Shown in pieces: positions 49,534-62,407 of a stretch of DNA of 64,000 nt. Origin of the DNA: Pocillopora verrucosa (taxonomy: Eukaryota > Cnidaria > Anthozoa > Scleractinia > Pocilloporidae). The notes under the pieces are model-generated. The model was not told the origin of the DNA, did not search any database, and saw only the letters and a program-made list of their open reading frames with translations. The stretch's first letter is position 1. Every line of letters begins with the position of its first letter. A program made the translations under genes and the position numbers. The stretch spans positions 18,845,868-18,909,867 of the forward strand of contig NC_089320.1 in NCBI RefSeq assembly GCF_036669915.1, read 5' to 3'.

Positions 49534-52500
49534 TCAGCGACTATAAACTGAGATCTGAGAATGTACAAATATATAACAAAATAAGATTTAGTTACTCGTC
49601 ACACAAACTTTTTTCTTCGTTTAACAATTTTTCTTTCATCTTCTTTTATCTTTTTTGACAAACGCACAATATGTCATACATTCCTATCCTCATCATCATT
49701 GTTTCTCTACTCGTTAAAGATCTTGCAGCCGTCTCGGACATTATGTAGCTCAAGTACAGTAAAAGTAGATAGAATCATTTTATTGAATTTTTTTGCCTAG
49801 TCGTCTCAATAAAGCTTATTTAGAGTGTAAATTTATTATCTGTGTTGCATGAAGGTGGGGGAACGACTCAATTCGAGCGTGCGCTGTATTCTCTACCAGA
49901 ATCTTATACTATTTTAGGCCTGGAAAGTTTAAGTTTTTTTTCATGTTTGAATTCAGCATTATTGATTTTAACTTGTAGACAAAAGTGAATGATTGTTATA
50001 ATGTTCGGTTTAAATCCCATACATTCTCAACACTGCAAGCTACGATCCTTGAACCGTTTTCGTTTATTTCAATGTTTATTCACTCTTTTGCCGCTTCTAT
50101 TTGTAAATATTCTCAAATAAGTCGAAATAATTTTGCCTCATTTTAATATGCTGTCATTATCATCTCTCTCTACCAGGTTTAATTGCCTTAAAGTTTGTTT
50201 ATGCAATTCTTTGATTACTGGCAAGTGAAGCGCATTTTTTTTTATGAGTATTTTGTTATTGGCCCTATAAGTTCTCCATACAGACGTCAAGATTATATCA
50301 CTGATTCTTCCCGAAAATAACGAGTTTGAAGAAGGACGGTCGATAGTGGAGATGTTATAGGTCTCAAACTAAAGTGAACGGTCGCAATCTAGGAATCGGA
50401 AGTTTACCCTCAAGTCGGAAGCCGAATGTAATTGGACTTAATTCATCTGGCAACCGATTGCTGAAGGTAGTGGGTTACTTCTAGAAATGCAAGGAAAAAA
50501 ATTATGTTTTTGGATTAGCTCCGCAGTTCCTTTTATTTGATCGTATATGAATTACTTTGCTATGTACAGCAAAGTTTAACGTAAATGAATACATATCCTA
50601 CTCATTTATTATGCATCCAAAGCATAACGCCCTGTGCCCCCACCCCACCCCCGTTTTTCCCGGCTCCAAGCTCCCGGGTCATGCTGGTAATTAAACGATG
50701 ATCGAAAAAAAATTGAACGAGGAATTTTAAGGTGGGAGTATGGATTAGTTACTCCCACGATTCACGCAGAGACTTACTCAAAAGTCCCCTGCAGTACTTT
50801 CAATTTCTCATCCTTCTCATGATCAGGAAAAATGGGAACATACACTTTTAATGCTAGTTGCTCTTAGCAATAATTATGCTCAATAATGCGGGTCATCTTG
50901 ACGGGTTTATGGATTCCCGGTCATGTTTGTCTTGTGGTGACAAAATATATGACGTCTTCGTCAGTCATTCTTAGTGCGCAGATCAAGTTTGCTAAAAGAT
51001 AGGTATTAACATTTGAGTAAAGGCTACATTCCTGTATCGGGAAGGTCAAAGGTTTTGCGGTAAAAGGAGTCTGAAAAGGAGGGAGTAAGTAGTTTTTTCT
51101 TCGTTAGAATGAGACCATACTATAGTCAGGAGAACTTTTTACTTTAGTGGGTAGAATCTTATCCGCGCTCGACTAAATTTCTCTTTTTCCCTTAAAGTGT
51201 GTTTTGCGTTTTGTTTACAGCATCTTTGTCTCATTTGAAATTTACAGAGAAATTGTCTAACCTAATTCTTAAATCCTAGGGAGAAAAAACTCACTTTGCC
51301 ATCCAATGGATATAAGATTTCTTTTTTATTGTTTCATTTTGTCAGAGGTTTTTGCGTTGCCAACAGTAACAATATGGTCTGTCTCAAACATTGCCGAATA
51401 ATCTCGGTGAAACCTTCACAGACAAAAAAAAGTTACCTTTATTCATATCTGGAGTAGCGCTTCGAAATACTTGTGGGCGTCACATTTTCAACGCCCATGC
51501 ATCATTAATTTCGTCGAGTTGACTTCTCCATGTAAAAACAGCTTGATATCAAGTTGCACTGAAAATGCTTACCACCCCTCAAATGTAATCCACATAGGCC
51601 ACCTTTAATTTTTCAATTCCTATAGAGTGCGAGTCAGCCATGCGTTGATTTAGCTTTGAAAGTATGAAACAAATGTACAAAGATTTGTATGTAAGAGGGT
51701 CACAATTTATATCTTTGAGCGTCATCTATCTCGTCATAAAAAAACTTGGATCTCTAAATAAGAACCCTTTCAGATCTCTACTTATCATTGATATCGTGAA
51801 ATGTCTTGCTGTCAGTAGACCTTTTCTCCTTGTTGTTGTTGTTGTTGTTTTTTTTAAATTTTCATTTGGACGCTATTTTTGGAAAAGAGTATCTTAACTT
51901 TTGTACATCTTTGAGACTGATCAAAGGTATTTTTCCTACTGGTCAAACTTCATTATTTAGCGTTGAATGCAGAGAATCCAGAATAAGAAATTTTCTCATG
52001 ATAGATGATTCGAGAAAACAGAAACATTTATTATTGTATCAAATAGGAGAAGTATTAAACGCGTCTAGATTAGGAGTTCGGCAAGATCTTACTCAATTTG
52101 GAGAGAAATGCAATATCGTGGATCAAAAACTTGTCCACTTTAAAAGGGTTCAGTACTGTCCTGGATAAATGTGTTGGATGTTTTTTGTGAGATATCTGAC
52201 TGCATAGTATGAACCGATCTTAAATTATTACGAAAGGAATGCAGTGACACAAGAAAGCGACCACATATCTCAGCCATTTCAAATTTAAATATTCAAACTT
52301 AGATACACAAAGTTGTGTGCTTTGCATGACACTTTTGGTTTAATTTATGAGAGTCAGCAACAGTCATCTTTTGACAGTTCAGGAATTTTAACAGTATTTG
52401 CTGTAAAAGTAGCGCCTTCGTATAAAAAAATCACTTGTTATAAAACTATCTCGATACTTAGGGTAATTTAGTGTGAACAACTGAGTTGATAGCGTAAATT

Positions 52501-52858
52501 GGCTGCCATAAAGAGTTTAAAAGCTGACGTTTCGAGCGCTAGCCCCTCGTCAGAGCTAGCTCTTCGCGAATTGCTCTAACGAAGGGCTAACGCTCGAAAC
52601 GTCAGCTTTGAAACTCTTTACGGTGATCAATTTAATTTAAAAACTCACTGAATTTGGGAACGAAATTACAGCGTACGAAACTATTAGGTACCAAATGAGT
52701 GGATAGCTTTTTCTACAACTCTACAGCGATCGACATGGGGCGCCTTGAAGGTGTTACACCATTATATCAATGACTATAACTACGACTAACATTGTGTCCA
52801 AATATACTATACAAATGGTTGTTGTTCTAATGATAAATTATTTCTAACAGTTCAAAAT
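49534..52858. other. Intergenic region; left part of tandem duplication unit 1
   Basis: No supported gene. From about 49,720 (GATCTTGCAGCCGTCTC) this matches the region from about 54,912, except for roughly 0.5 kb (about 49,790-50,310) absent in the second unit. It contains the inverted repeat at 52508-52620. Confidence 0.7.
52508..52620. repeat. Inverted repeat with GACGTTTCGAGCG core, unit 1 copy
   Basis: Arms 52508-52555 and 52573-52620 are inverted (left core GACGTTTCGAGCGCTAGCCC). The outer right extension is degraded. The fuller copy is at 56697-56910 in unit 2. A solo left end with CAACTGAGTTGGTAACGTAA lies at about 49255-49320. Confidence 0.85.
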
Positions 52859-54626
52859 ATGCAGGTAATAGCCTCTTCCTTACTGTTGCTCTCCATCATC
52901 GCTGTGTCACACGCACGGCTTCAACGTAATTCAAAAAGAGGTGAGATGAAAGTAACAAATCTTTCAAGTTCCATTACGCGTTAGCAGTGCTGCATGAACG
53001 TTGAAATGCACTAATTCACCTTACTTTGCTATTTTAGAAACCAAAGATGAGCGAAAAAAAGTGAATACGCTTTTTGAGGATTTAGAAGAAGCTGGTAAGT
53101 TAAACGAGACAAAAATTCGTATCCTAGTTTCGTCTCAGCTCAAAGATATGATCTATAATCCGCGCTAAATCGGTCGATGTCGGCTATAGGTTTACAAACT
53201 ACATGAGGGCGTTATTCCAGACTTCTAAGTGGATTATTACGCTGGTAGACCTATAGAAAAATGACAGTCTATTGCTGACTAGAAAACTTTTTCATCATGT
53301 CGGGTGCGCTTTTGTCCTTTTTCCGACAACCTTTCTCGAAATAGCTGTATAAATGAAATAGTGTTTCGTGGTAAATTAAATGTAACCGTTTTTTTTTTCA
53401 ATTTCCACTCGTTTTACCTGAGTTAACTTACATTACATGTCCAACCACTTTACTGAAGTATCAGGCATGGATGTTGATCAATTCTTTTAAATTTTTCTCT
53501 GATTATTTCCCGTCGTAGCTAAAATTCCATTCATAAGGTAAAGGAAGAAAGAAACGCTAAATGTACTCAGTCCTCAAAAATCCAGGCCCTGGTTGTCAAT
53601 ATATATTAGAGAAACTCCTCACTCTCTATCCCTCTACTTTAAGATTTAAGTCTCATTTTCTTCCATAGCCTAGCTAAGTAAACAGAGAAAAAAAAATCAT
53701 AACTCCCAGTATTACATTTTTTTTTCGCCTTGGTTATCCAGAGAATCCTATCAAATTACACAGTATCTGCGAGGTTAACTATGAGAAAGTCGGATGCTTC
53801 AAAGAAGACACCAACAACAGAACACTTTCACAGGAACTTTTCCAAGACAGGATGTCAAGCGGTCCAAATTACAGTGGACAAAGGGTAGACTGGGCCAACT
53901 ACAATACATACCTCAAGAGGTGAACATTATTTAAATAAAATATTTCAACAACTTCATCGTGTTTGCCATAAATTGAAAATATGGTCATGATCATCGGAGA
54001 GATGCCATAAAGTTAAATACGGAGTTTTCAGAGCTTTACTTCATTATTTTTACCTCTGCACACACATGCAGTTTGCGTGTTCGTGTTTGGGCGAGATATA
54101 TTTTTTCCAACTTAAAATTCGTATGTCATGTGAAAACGAGAAGTCATTCAAATTTTCTTAAGAGGTCTTAAGATGAGTCAATAATTAAAAACGTTTCAAC
54201 ACAATTTGACTTAGAACAGAGGAAAGTTTCATGCTTTTTTTCTGCGTCGTTTATCGAGTACTTTATGACGAGAGTTCACGAGGTGATTGTTTACATTCTT
54301 TTATAATCTGTCCGCTTCATGAAGTTGTAGCTCCCAAAACGACGAAAAACTACTAAGTGGCTATCACTATCTCTTACAGTCTGGCATGCCGCTGCGCCAA
54401 AAGCAGTGCCCAGAATGGTTTTACTTACTTTGGTCTTCAAGACTACGGACGATGCTTTAGTGATCCACATGCCTCTACAAGTTACAGCAGGCATGGAAAC
54501 TCGAGCCATTGCTTTAATCAATACTTCTACTCGTGTGATGACAATGCTTACGGGCAGTGCATAGGAAGAGGCAAAGAAGTGAATTACATATACCACATCA
54601 GCGTGGATGGTATGCAAGACGCTTAA
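52859..54626 (+). CDS. Secreted eight-cysteine protein, gene C, about 187 residues, tail exon missing
   Basis: Exons: 52859-52940 (signal MQVIASSLLLLSIIAVSHAR), 53038-53094 (charged, ETKDERKKVNTLFEDLEEA), 53742-53919 and 54380-54626. The module has CEVNYEKVGCF, LACRC, TYFGLQDYGRCF and three more Cys (eight in total), as in genes A and D. In gene D a donor at the end of the last module exon leads to a tail exon. In gene C the same donor sequence (GATG|GTATGC at 54610) is present but no tail exon was found before gene D, so the frame reads on to DGMQDA and TAA. An AATAAA follows about 90 nt later, supporting an end there. A splice acceptor (TTTCTAACAG) ends 8 nt before the ATG. Confidence 0.85.
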
Positions 54627-57240
54627 GTGTACTATAAGTGTTCGATCTAAGGTTTTCAAGTACGGTTTCGCCCAGTCAGTGGGCCTCAGGTACTCTCTGT
54701 AAGAGGGTTGATTGAAATAAATAAATAAATGTCCTTCCACTCACAGCTCTCGGCCCCCTTGATACTGTTCACAAAAACAAATGTCCAGATAAAGGTTCAG
54801 CTAAATTGAGGATTGAACTTGTTATGCATCTCGATTCGATTCAAATATTGAACAGAAAATTAATGCAACTCGGCATTGCCCAATAGTAATCATAATTATC
54901 GTCATCGTTTACGATCTTGCAGCCGTCTCAGACATTTTGTAACTACGGTACAGCAAGTTGATATAATTATTTGATTGAAAATAACGAATTTGAAGATGGA
55001 CGTTGGATTAAGATGATGTTAGAGGTCTCGAACAGTTGAAGTTGACGGTCGCCGTCTAGAAATCGGAAGTTTACCCTCAAGTCGGAAGCCGAATATAATA
55101 GGACTCAATTCATCTGGCAACCGATTGCTGAAGGTGGTGGGTTACTTCTAGAAATGCAAGGAAAAAAAAAATGATGTTTTTGGATTAGCACCGCAGCTCC
55201 TTTCATTTGATCGTAAATGAATTTGTTTGCTGTGTATTGGGGTCGGTTAGCGATTTTTTACAGCAAGGTTTATTGTAAATGAAAACATCTCCTACTCATT
55301 TATTATGCCTCCAAGGCATAACACCCTGTGCCCCCACCCCACCCCCGTTTTTCCCGGCTCCAAGCTCCCAGGTCATGCTGGTAATTGAACGATGATCGAA
55401 AACAAATTGAACGAGGAATTTTAAGGTGGGATTAAGGATCAGTTACTCCCACGATTCACTCAGGGACATACCGAAAAGAGTGTGTAAGACGAAAAAACCA
55501 AAGTGCCGTATAATACTTTTAATTTTCCAACCTTCTCATGATCAGGAAAAATGGCAACATACACTTTTAATGCCAAATGCTCTTAGCACTACAATAATTG
55601 TACCAAACAATATGGTTCATCTTGACGGGTTTATGGATTTTTAGTCATGTTTGTCTTGTGGTGACAAAATATATGACGTCTTCGTCAATCATACTTAATG
55701 CGCAAATCAAGTTTGTTAAAAGATGGGCATTCACTTTAGAGTAAAGACTGAATTCCTGCATCGGGAAGGTCAAAGGTTTTGCAGTAAAAGAGGTCTGAAA
55801 GGAGAGAGAGAGTAAGTAGTTTTTCCTTTGTTAGAATGAGACCATACTATAGTCAAGAGAGAATATTTTGCTTTAAAATGCTTTTTCATACCTTTTACTC
55901 TAGGTTAGAATCTTATCCGCACTCGGCTAAATTTCTCTTTTTCCCTAAAAGTGTATTTTGCCTCTTGGTTAACAGCATCTTTGTCTTATTTGGAATTTAC
56001 AGAAAAATTGTCGAACCTCATAGCTCTTAGATGCTTGGGGAAAAAAAACTCACTTTGCCATTCAACGGATATAAGATTTATTTTTGAAATATCATTTTGT
56101 CAGAGGTTTTTTGCGTTGCCAACAATAACAATTTGGTCTGTCTCAAACATTCCCGAATAATCTCGGTGAAACCTTCACGGTATTTTTCTTACCAGTCAAA
56201 CTTCATTATCCAGCGTTGATGCAGGGAATAAGAAATTTGCTCATGATAGATGATTCGAGAGAACAGAGATATTTAGTATTATGTTAAGTGGAAGAAGTAT
56301 TTAACGCGTCTAGAATATGACTTCGACAAGATCGCACTCAATTTGGAGAGACATGCAATATCGTACATCAAAAACTTGTCCACTTTAAAATGGCTCAGTG
56401 CTGTGCCTAAATGTGTCGGATGTTTTTGTGAGATATCCGACTGCATATTATAGACCGATCTTGAATTATTACGCAAGGAATGCAATGGCACAAGAAAGCA
56501 ACCACATATCTGCAGCCATTTAAAATTTAAATATTCAAACCTAGATACACAAAGATGTGTGCTTTGTATGACACTTTTTGTTTTAATTTGTCAACAACAG
56601 TCATCTTTGACAGTTCAGGAATTTTAAAGGTATTTTCTGTGAAAGTAAGGCCTTCGTATAAACAAAATTACATGTTAAAAAACTATCTCGATACTTAGGG
56701 TAATTTAGTGCTAACAACTGAGTTGGTAACGTAAATTGGGAGCCATGAAGAGTTTAAAAGCTGACGTTTCGAGCGCTAGCCCTTCATCAGAGCTCAGCCC
56801 TTTGTCAATCGCTCAGACGAAGGGCTAACGCTTGAAACGTCAACTTTGAAACTCTTTTACGGTGACCAATTTACTTTAACAACTCAGTTGATGATACTAA
56901 ATTACCCTGTTACACTCTCCCACCGATGCTGCACCACAGTTTCTTTAGAAACTTACCCTCTTTATTCATTCTCTCGATATTAAGTAAGAGCGTGGATTCT
57001 TGATGAAGAAACCTTCGCTCCCGTTTTTTCAAGGAAATACCAGGCCTTTTCAATCATCAATTACTGGTTTTTCGTAACAAAGATGGAAGGGGGGGGGACG
57101 CCCTTAAAACTCCCCCGTCAATTTTTACGCCTACTGTCTAGATTTTTGGCGTTTATTGTTTATTAGGACTAACATGGAGTCCAAATATACTTTACAAACG
57201 GTTGTTGTTCTAATGATGAAGTACTTTAACAGTTCAAAAT
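54627..57240. other. Intergenic region; unit 1 / unit 2 joint
   Basis: No supported gene. Unit 1 ends at about 54815, then comes a short unique joint, then unit 2 from about 54912. AATAAA signals cluster at 54715-54728. Confidence 0.65.
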
Positions 57241-59335
57241 ATGCAGGTAATAGCCTCTTCCTTACTGTTGCTCTCCATCATTGTTGGGTCACACGCACGG
57301 CTTCAACGTAATTCAAAAAGAGGTGAGATGAAAGTAACAAATCTTTCAAGTTCCATTACGCATTAGCAGTGTTGAACGTCGAAATACACTAATTCACCTT
57401 ACTCTGCTATTTTAGAAACCAAAGATGAACGAAAAAAAGTGAATACTCTTTTTGAGGATTTAGAAGAAGCTGGTAAGTTAAATTAGACAAAAATTCGAAA
57501 CCTAATTTCGTCTCAGCTCAAAGACATGATTGACAATTCGCGTTAAATCTGTGTCGGCTATAGATTTACAAACGATATGAGGGTATGATTCCAGAATTCT
57601 TAGAGAATTATCACGCTGTTAGACCCATAGAAAAATGATGGACAGCCTATTCCTTGGCTAGAATATTTTTTCATTATGCCACGTGCACTTTTGTCTTTTT
57701 TCCGACAACCTTACTAGCTGTTTTCATGAAGTAGTGTTCCGTGGTATATTAAATTTAACCTGTTTGTTTGTTTGTTATCAATTTTCACTCGTTTTACTTG
57801 GGCTAACTTACATTACATGTCCAACCACCTTACTTAAGTATCAGACATGGATTTTGATTAAATCTCTTTTAAACTTTTCTCTCACTCCTTCCTTTCGGGG
57901 CCAAAATTTCATTCAAAAGGTAAAGGAAGAAAGAAACTCTAAATGTACTCAGTCCTCCAAACTCCAGGCCCTGGTTGTCAATTTATATTAGAGAAACTCC
58001 TTACTCTCTATCTCCTATACTTTAAGATTTAAGTCTCATATTCTTCCATAGCCTAGCTAACCAAACTGAAAGAAAAATGATAACTCTCAGTATTACAATT
58101 TTTTTCTTCTTGGTTATCCAGAGAATCCTATCAAATTACGCAGTATCTGCGATGTTAACTATGTGAAAGTCGGATGCTTCAAAGAAGACACCAGCGACAG
58201 AGCGCTTTCACAGGAACTTTTCCAAGACAGGATACCAAGCGAGCCAAATTACAGTGGACAAGAGGTGAACTGGGGCGACTACAGTACATACCTCAAAAGG
58301 TGAACAGTATATAAAGTAAAATATTTCCACAACTTCATCCTGTTTGCCATAAATTGAAAATATGGTCGCGATCTTCAAAGAGAGACCAAATAGTTAAATA
58401 CAGGGTTTTCAGAGCTTTACTACTTTCATTTCTTTTCTTTTTGTACATCTTTACACACATACTTTTTATATTTTATGTTTTGGCGAGGCATTTTTTTCAA
58501 CTTAAAATTCGTGTGTCATGTTAAAATAAGAAGTCTTTCAAATTTTCTCCAGAGGTCTTAAGATATATCAATAAATAAACGTTTTAAAATAGATTGGCTC
58601 AGAACACAGGAAGGTTTACTGCTTTTTTGCTGGATCGCTTTTTGAGTAGTTTGTGAAGACATCCCACGAGATCGTTCTTTATATTCTTTCATAATCTCTC
58701 CGCTTCATGAAGTTGTAGCTCCCAAAACGACAAAAAACTAATGAGTGTATATTGCTACCTCTTACAGTCTGGCATGCCGCTGCGCCAAAAGCAGTGCCCA
58801 GAACGGTTCTACTTACTTTGGTCTCCAAGACTACGGACGATGCTTCAGTGATCCACATGCCTCTACAAGTTACAGCACGCATGGAGACTCGAGCAGTTGC
58901 TCTAATCAATACCACCAGCCGTGTGATGACAATGCTTACGGGCAGTGCGTAGGGAAAAACCAACAAGAGAATTACATATACAAAATCATGGATGGTATGC
59001 AAGACTCTTAAGTGTACTATACATATTCTACCTAAGGTTTTATGTACATTTTCCTTTCTGTTTTTCAGCCGGGATAGAGCTGTTTTATTGTTATACTAAA
59101 GAGAGAGCTTGACTGTTTCAGAATTCTAAGTGTAGCGAAACCCAACTGGGCCGGTTACTTACAAGAGGTCTAACCAAAACCAGGGTTTTACCCAGTCAGT
59201 GGGCTTCAGGCATTCTCTGTAAGTGGGTTGATTTAAATGAATAAATGTCCTTCCACTCGCAGCTCTCGGCCCCCTTGACGCTGTTCACAAAAATAAATGT
59301 TCAGATAAAAGGTTTAGCTAAATTGAGGACTGCTC
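54912..59335 (+). repeat. Tandem segmental duplication, unit 2 (contains gene D)
   Basis: The counterpart of 49,720-54,815, about 0.7 kb shorter because a segment near its left end is missing. It ends within intron 4 of gene D. Confidence 0.88.
56697..56910. repeat. Inverted-repeat element with GACGTTTCGAGCG core, full copy
   Basis: The outer ends GGGTAATTTAGTGCTAACAA and TGATGATACTAAATTACCC, and the inner arms around GACGTTTCGAGCGCTAGCCC, are all inverted. It is followed by ACTCTCCCACCGATGCTGCA and ACAGTTTCTTTAGAAACTTAC, which also occur near 7430-7495 as a fragment. It is a dispersed family also familiar from other animal genomes (from memory). Confidence 0.8.
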
Positions 59336-59771
59336 AGGACGCGGTTTTGTTAGACAACGGCTCAACTTTGTTTAAATAACCAGACTATATGGGTCTATAG
59401 GATTCAAGGTACAGGGCGATTAAATTACAAATGATGTTATATCCATGAGTAAGCTTGTCTTGAGACCTCTTCCCAGATCTCTCATAAATGAACTGAGCTT
59501 CTGCATTTTCTTGCCTTCCTGTCAAAATATGTGAAAAATATACAGAGCAAATATACAAATTAATATCTAAACAGATAAACAAACAAAGAACTCAAGCAAG
59601 TAAAATAAACCCTTTGAATTACACTACCCATCATGTACGTTTACTTTTGCGTTGCATAAGGATTATTTTTTTTTCTCACACTACTTTACAGATGGCAGTG
59701 GTAATGGCGAGATTGATTACGGCAACGCGTACGACCAAGTGGACCTCAAAGACTTGAATACTTACAATTAG
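57241..59771 (+). CDS. Secreted eight-cysteine protein, gene D, 207 residues
   Basis: Exons: 57241-57322 (signal MQVIASSLLLLSIIVGSHAR), 57416-57472, 58122-58299, 58768-58994, 59692-59771; 624 nt with intron phases 1-1-2-1. The charged exon is identical in protein to that of gene C. The module has CDVNYVKVGCF, LACRC, TYFGLQDYGRCF, SSSC, QPC and GQC. The tail exon encodes GSGNGEIDYGNAYDQVDL then KDLNTYN. If the last donor is not used, the frame ends at 59011 (DGMQDS), exactly as in gene C, with an AATAAA at 59240. Both forms are therefore possible, with a long-form AATAAA at 59943. A splice acceptor ends 8 nt before the ATG (CTTTAACAG). Function unknown; extracellular by signal peptide. Confidence 0.87.
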
Positions 59772-62407
59772 CCAAATCCTGATGGTAGATAAACCCTCTT
59801 AATTACATTGTTATCCTCCTTTTGTTCTTAGCCAGGCATCGAGCTATTTGCATTCTGGAATGTTATTTTTTTCATTTACACTGGTGTTGACGAATGACTT
59901 TTAAGATCATTCAATCATCTCTTTGCTGTGTAAGGATGTTTAAATAAACAGGAGGAAAAAATGTAACAATGATACTCGTACGCGTTATGTTCGTTGCTTT
60001 TAACCAAGAGTTAACTTATTCTATTAATAACGAGGAATATCGTTTCAGATAATGCCGATCAACCCAGAATGTGAACAGTTCAATTTTCGTTCCCTTGATA
60101 AGCTGTTTGGGATCCAAGCTAGAAGGAGGGGTGTGGACGCTCTTGAAAATAAATATCGCGAACAGTGTCGAAAAACAGCAACCTTTCCAAGCTATTCTTC
60201 TTAATACATCGTTTGCAATTAAAAATGTCATGAATTGTTTACTTGCTAGATTTTACATCGGGACAATTACCGCTTGGATTTCGTATCGCGTGTTAACGTG
60301 TCTGTTAATTCTCTAGACCTATCTCGGTTGCTCCGTGTTCCATGCCCACGTTACGCTAGACCATTAATCCGTGCGTTCACCTGCCTATAAATGATCTCTT
60401 TGGTCCATTAATTGATCGTTTTGAGCTTTTAAATGATCTTTTGGTCCTTCAACTGAACTTTTTGGTCCTGTAATTGTCCCTGCTTACGCCGCATAAGCAG
60501 CGTAAGCTCATTTACTTTCTGTTCATAGTTTCTTTGTGGTTTTGAATTCGCGGAAACCTTGTTTGACGTTGTAGTTTTAGGTGTTCAGTCATGTGAAGGC
60601 TTTAATTTGAGCATGTAGAAGCCGTGGCTGAGAGGTGTTAGGGAATGTATTAATTGTCATACGTGGTGCTTGGGCTAATACCTACTGGCTGCAGTTGAGT
60701 GCTTCGATCAATCGTTCAATCTGGCCCCAGGACTTGGTGATCCCTCGATAAAATACCTCAGCATGTCTAACCCACTAAATAGCTCGTACATGTCCTTGAT
60801 ATAATCAAGAGATTATAATCTCTGGACATAATTCGACAATAATCCAGTGGAACCCTGAGGTGGGCTCCATAGTAGCATATCGTCTTACCAGAGCTTGTTA
60901 AAAATGCAGAAAGTCTCCTCGCTCTTCAGCTGGTAATTCGACCATGAAAGTTTCCAATGTACCAGCAGTTCAACAAAGACAAAAACAACGCTAGTCATGT
61001 TCACTATTTATTTTTTCGACACGCCAATTGATCACAAGAAGAAAACTAATGGTAAAACGTCGAAAATTAATCGTAAATATTCTTGTATAAAAAAGGAAAT
61101 TATTGTATAATTGCATAGTTTTGCTTATAAGACAGTAGCAGGCACCATTAATAATTATCGTCTAGCTCTAAAAAACCTTCCATTCAGCTCTGTTTCAATT
61201 CCCATGGCTCATAATAGCAGCGATTCAACGTCCGTTTACACTGTAAAATCATGCTGAACAATTATTAAAATTGGTTAGTGTTTGAGTTAGCTTCGTCAAT
61301 TATTGACGCCCGTTTTTCTATTGCTTATTAGCACGAAATATGGTTGGTTATTTGTACAACTGCAGACAGTAAAAAAGGCAGTGCTTGCCATATAGCTCGT
61401 TCGATACCTCATTATCCTTTTATACGTAAAATATGATAAGAAAAGCAGAACCTTAGGCCACATATTCTCTTTTTTTACGAGAAAACTAGACAAGGAGACC
61501 TTTTCTAGCTATCAACTGTTGTTACCCCAGCAACAAACTTTTTGATTTTCTACTTAAAAAAATTTGATATCTATAGCTAAAGTCGATTTCATTCGCTTCA
61601 AAATTCTTTTCATCCTCGGTTTGAAATCACCTTAATCTGAAGAGGCCTCTAAGGTTGTATCAAATAAGGAAAAATATCAAAATTATAAAGAGAGAATTTT
61701 TTTTAATTTAAGGGGTTCGTTTTTGTGTTTTGATGATCTGAGAAAAATCAATTGTTTACTGAAAGAGACAACACAGCTGATCCTGACAAAGGGGGTGAGA
61801 TAGATATAAAAGCGAAATCTCCTTGCATACGTTGAAATTTGCCTTTCGTGTTTACGTCTATAACCAGCCGATCTTAGGTGCATTGAAAAGCCATCCCATT
61901 CCAATTTCAAAATCAAAGGTAAGTGTTTTATTTTTGAAGCTTATAGTAAAATTGTACCGGCATTTCAAGAAGGACATCTTGAATTGTGCTCATAAAATCT
62001 CTGGATTCTATTTGTCTTTTAAAAATTGAAAGACACCGCATCCTTACAGACATTTTTCTGTCAGTTTCTTAACGAAGGAAAAGTGTATCGAGCTCGATCA
62101 TTTATTTTAACGAAAGTCATTTTTCTTTACGTACTGACTTATTCTTGATTTGGTGTCTGCTAAGGGGATTGGTGTAGTCTCAAGTACCTCAAGTACACTG
62201 AAAAATAATTTTGAGTTATCTAAACTAGGAAATTGAAGATTAAACTAAAAATAAAGGCTCTTGTGCACGTGTAAAAAAGTGTTAGGCAGTAATTGAACCG
62301 CTATTTTGACATGCATTTTCTTTCTGCTTGGTTTTACATTGTTGTAGAAATTTAGTGTTGCGAATGAAAAATCAACAGCCATCATTTTTGTTCTTCCTAG
62401 TTTATCC
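59772..62407. other. Intergenic region between genes D and E
   Basis: No supported gene. Holds the 3' UTR of gene D. Around 60385-60480 is a short run of irregular TGATCTTTTGGTCC-like units. Confidence 0.6.
60385..60480. repeat. Short degenerate tandem repeat (TTTTGGTCC units)
   Basis: ATGATCTCTTTGGTCCATTA, ATGATCTTTTGGTCCTTCA and GAACTTTTTGGTCCTGTAAT recur at about 20-35 bp spacing. Minor feature. Confidence 0.5.

Larger units (their letters stand above)
49720..54815 (+). repeat. Tandem segmental duplication, unit 1 (contains gene C)
   Basis: This is collinear with 54,912-59,335. Shared landmarks, in order: GATCTTGCAGCCGTCTC; CGGAAGTTTACCCTCAAGTC; the CCCCACCCCCGTTTTTCCC tract; the GACGTTTCGAGCGCTAGCCC hairpin; all four coding exons of gene C/D; and GCTCTCGGCCCCCTTGA at the right edge. 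By eye the copies are about 85-95% alike outside gaps. The right edge lies before the tail exon of gene D, so unit 1 has no copy of that exon. Confidence 0.88.

Noticed and set aside
51664-52168. 77- and 120-residue ORFs in duplication unit 1
   Set aside because: The matching region in unit 2 has lost these frames through indels and stops, so they are not conserved coding sequence.
54357-54740. Antisense ORFs over the module exons of genes C and D (also 58679-59002)
   Set aside because: Long reverse frames mirrored in both copies are a by-product of the codon pattern of the cysteine exon.
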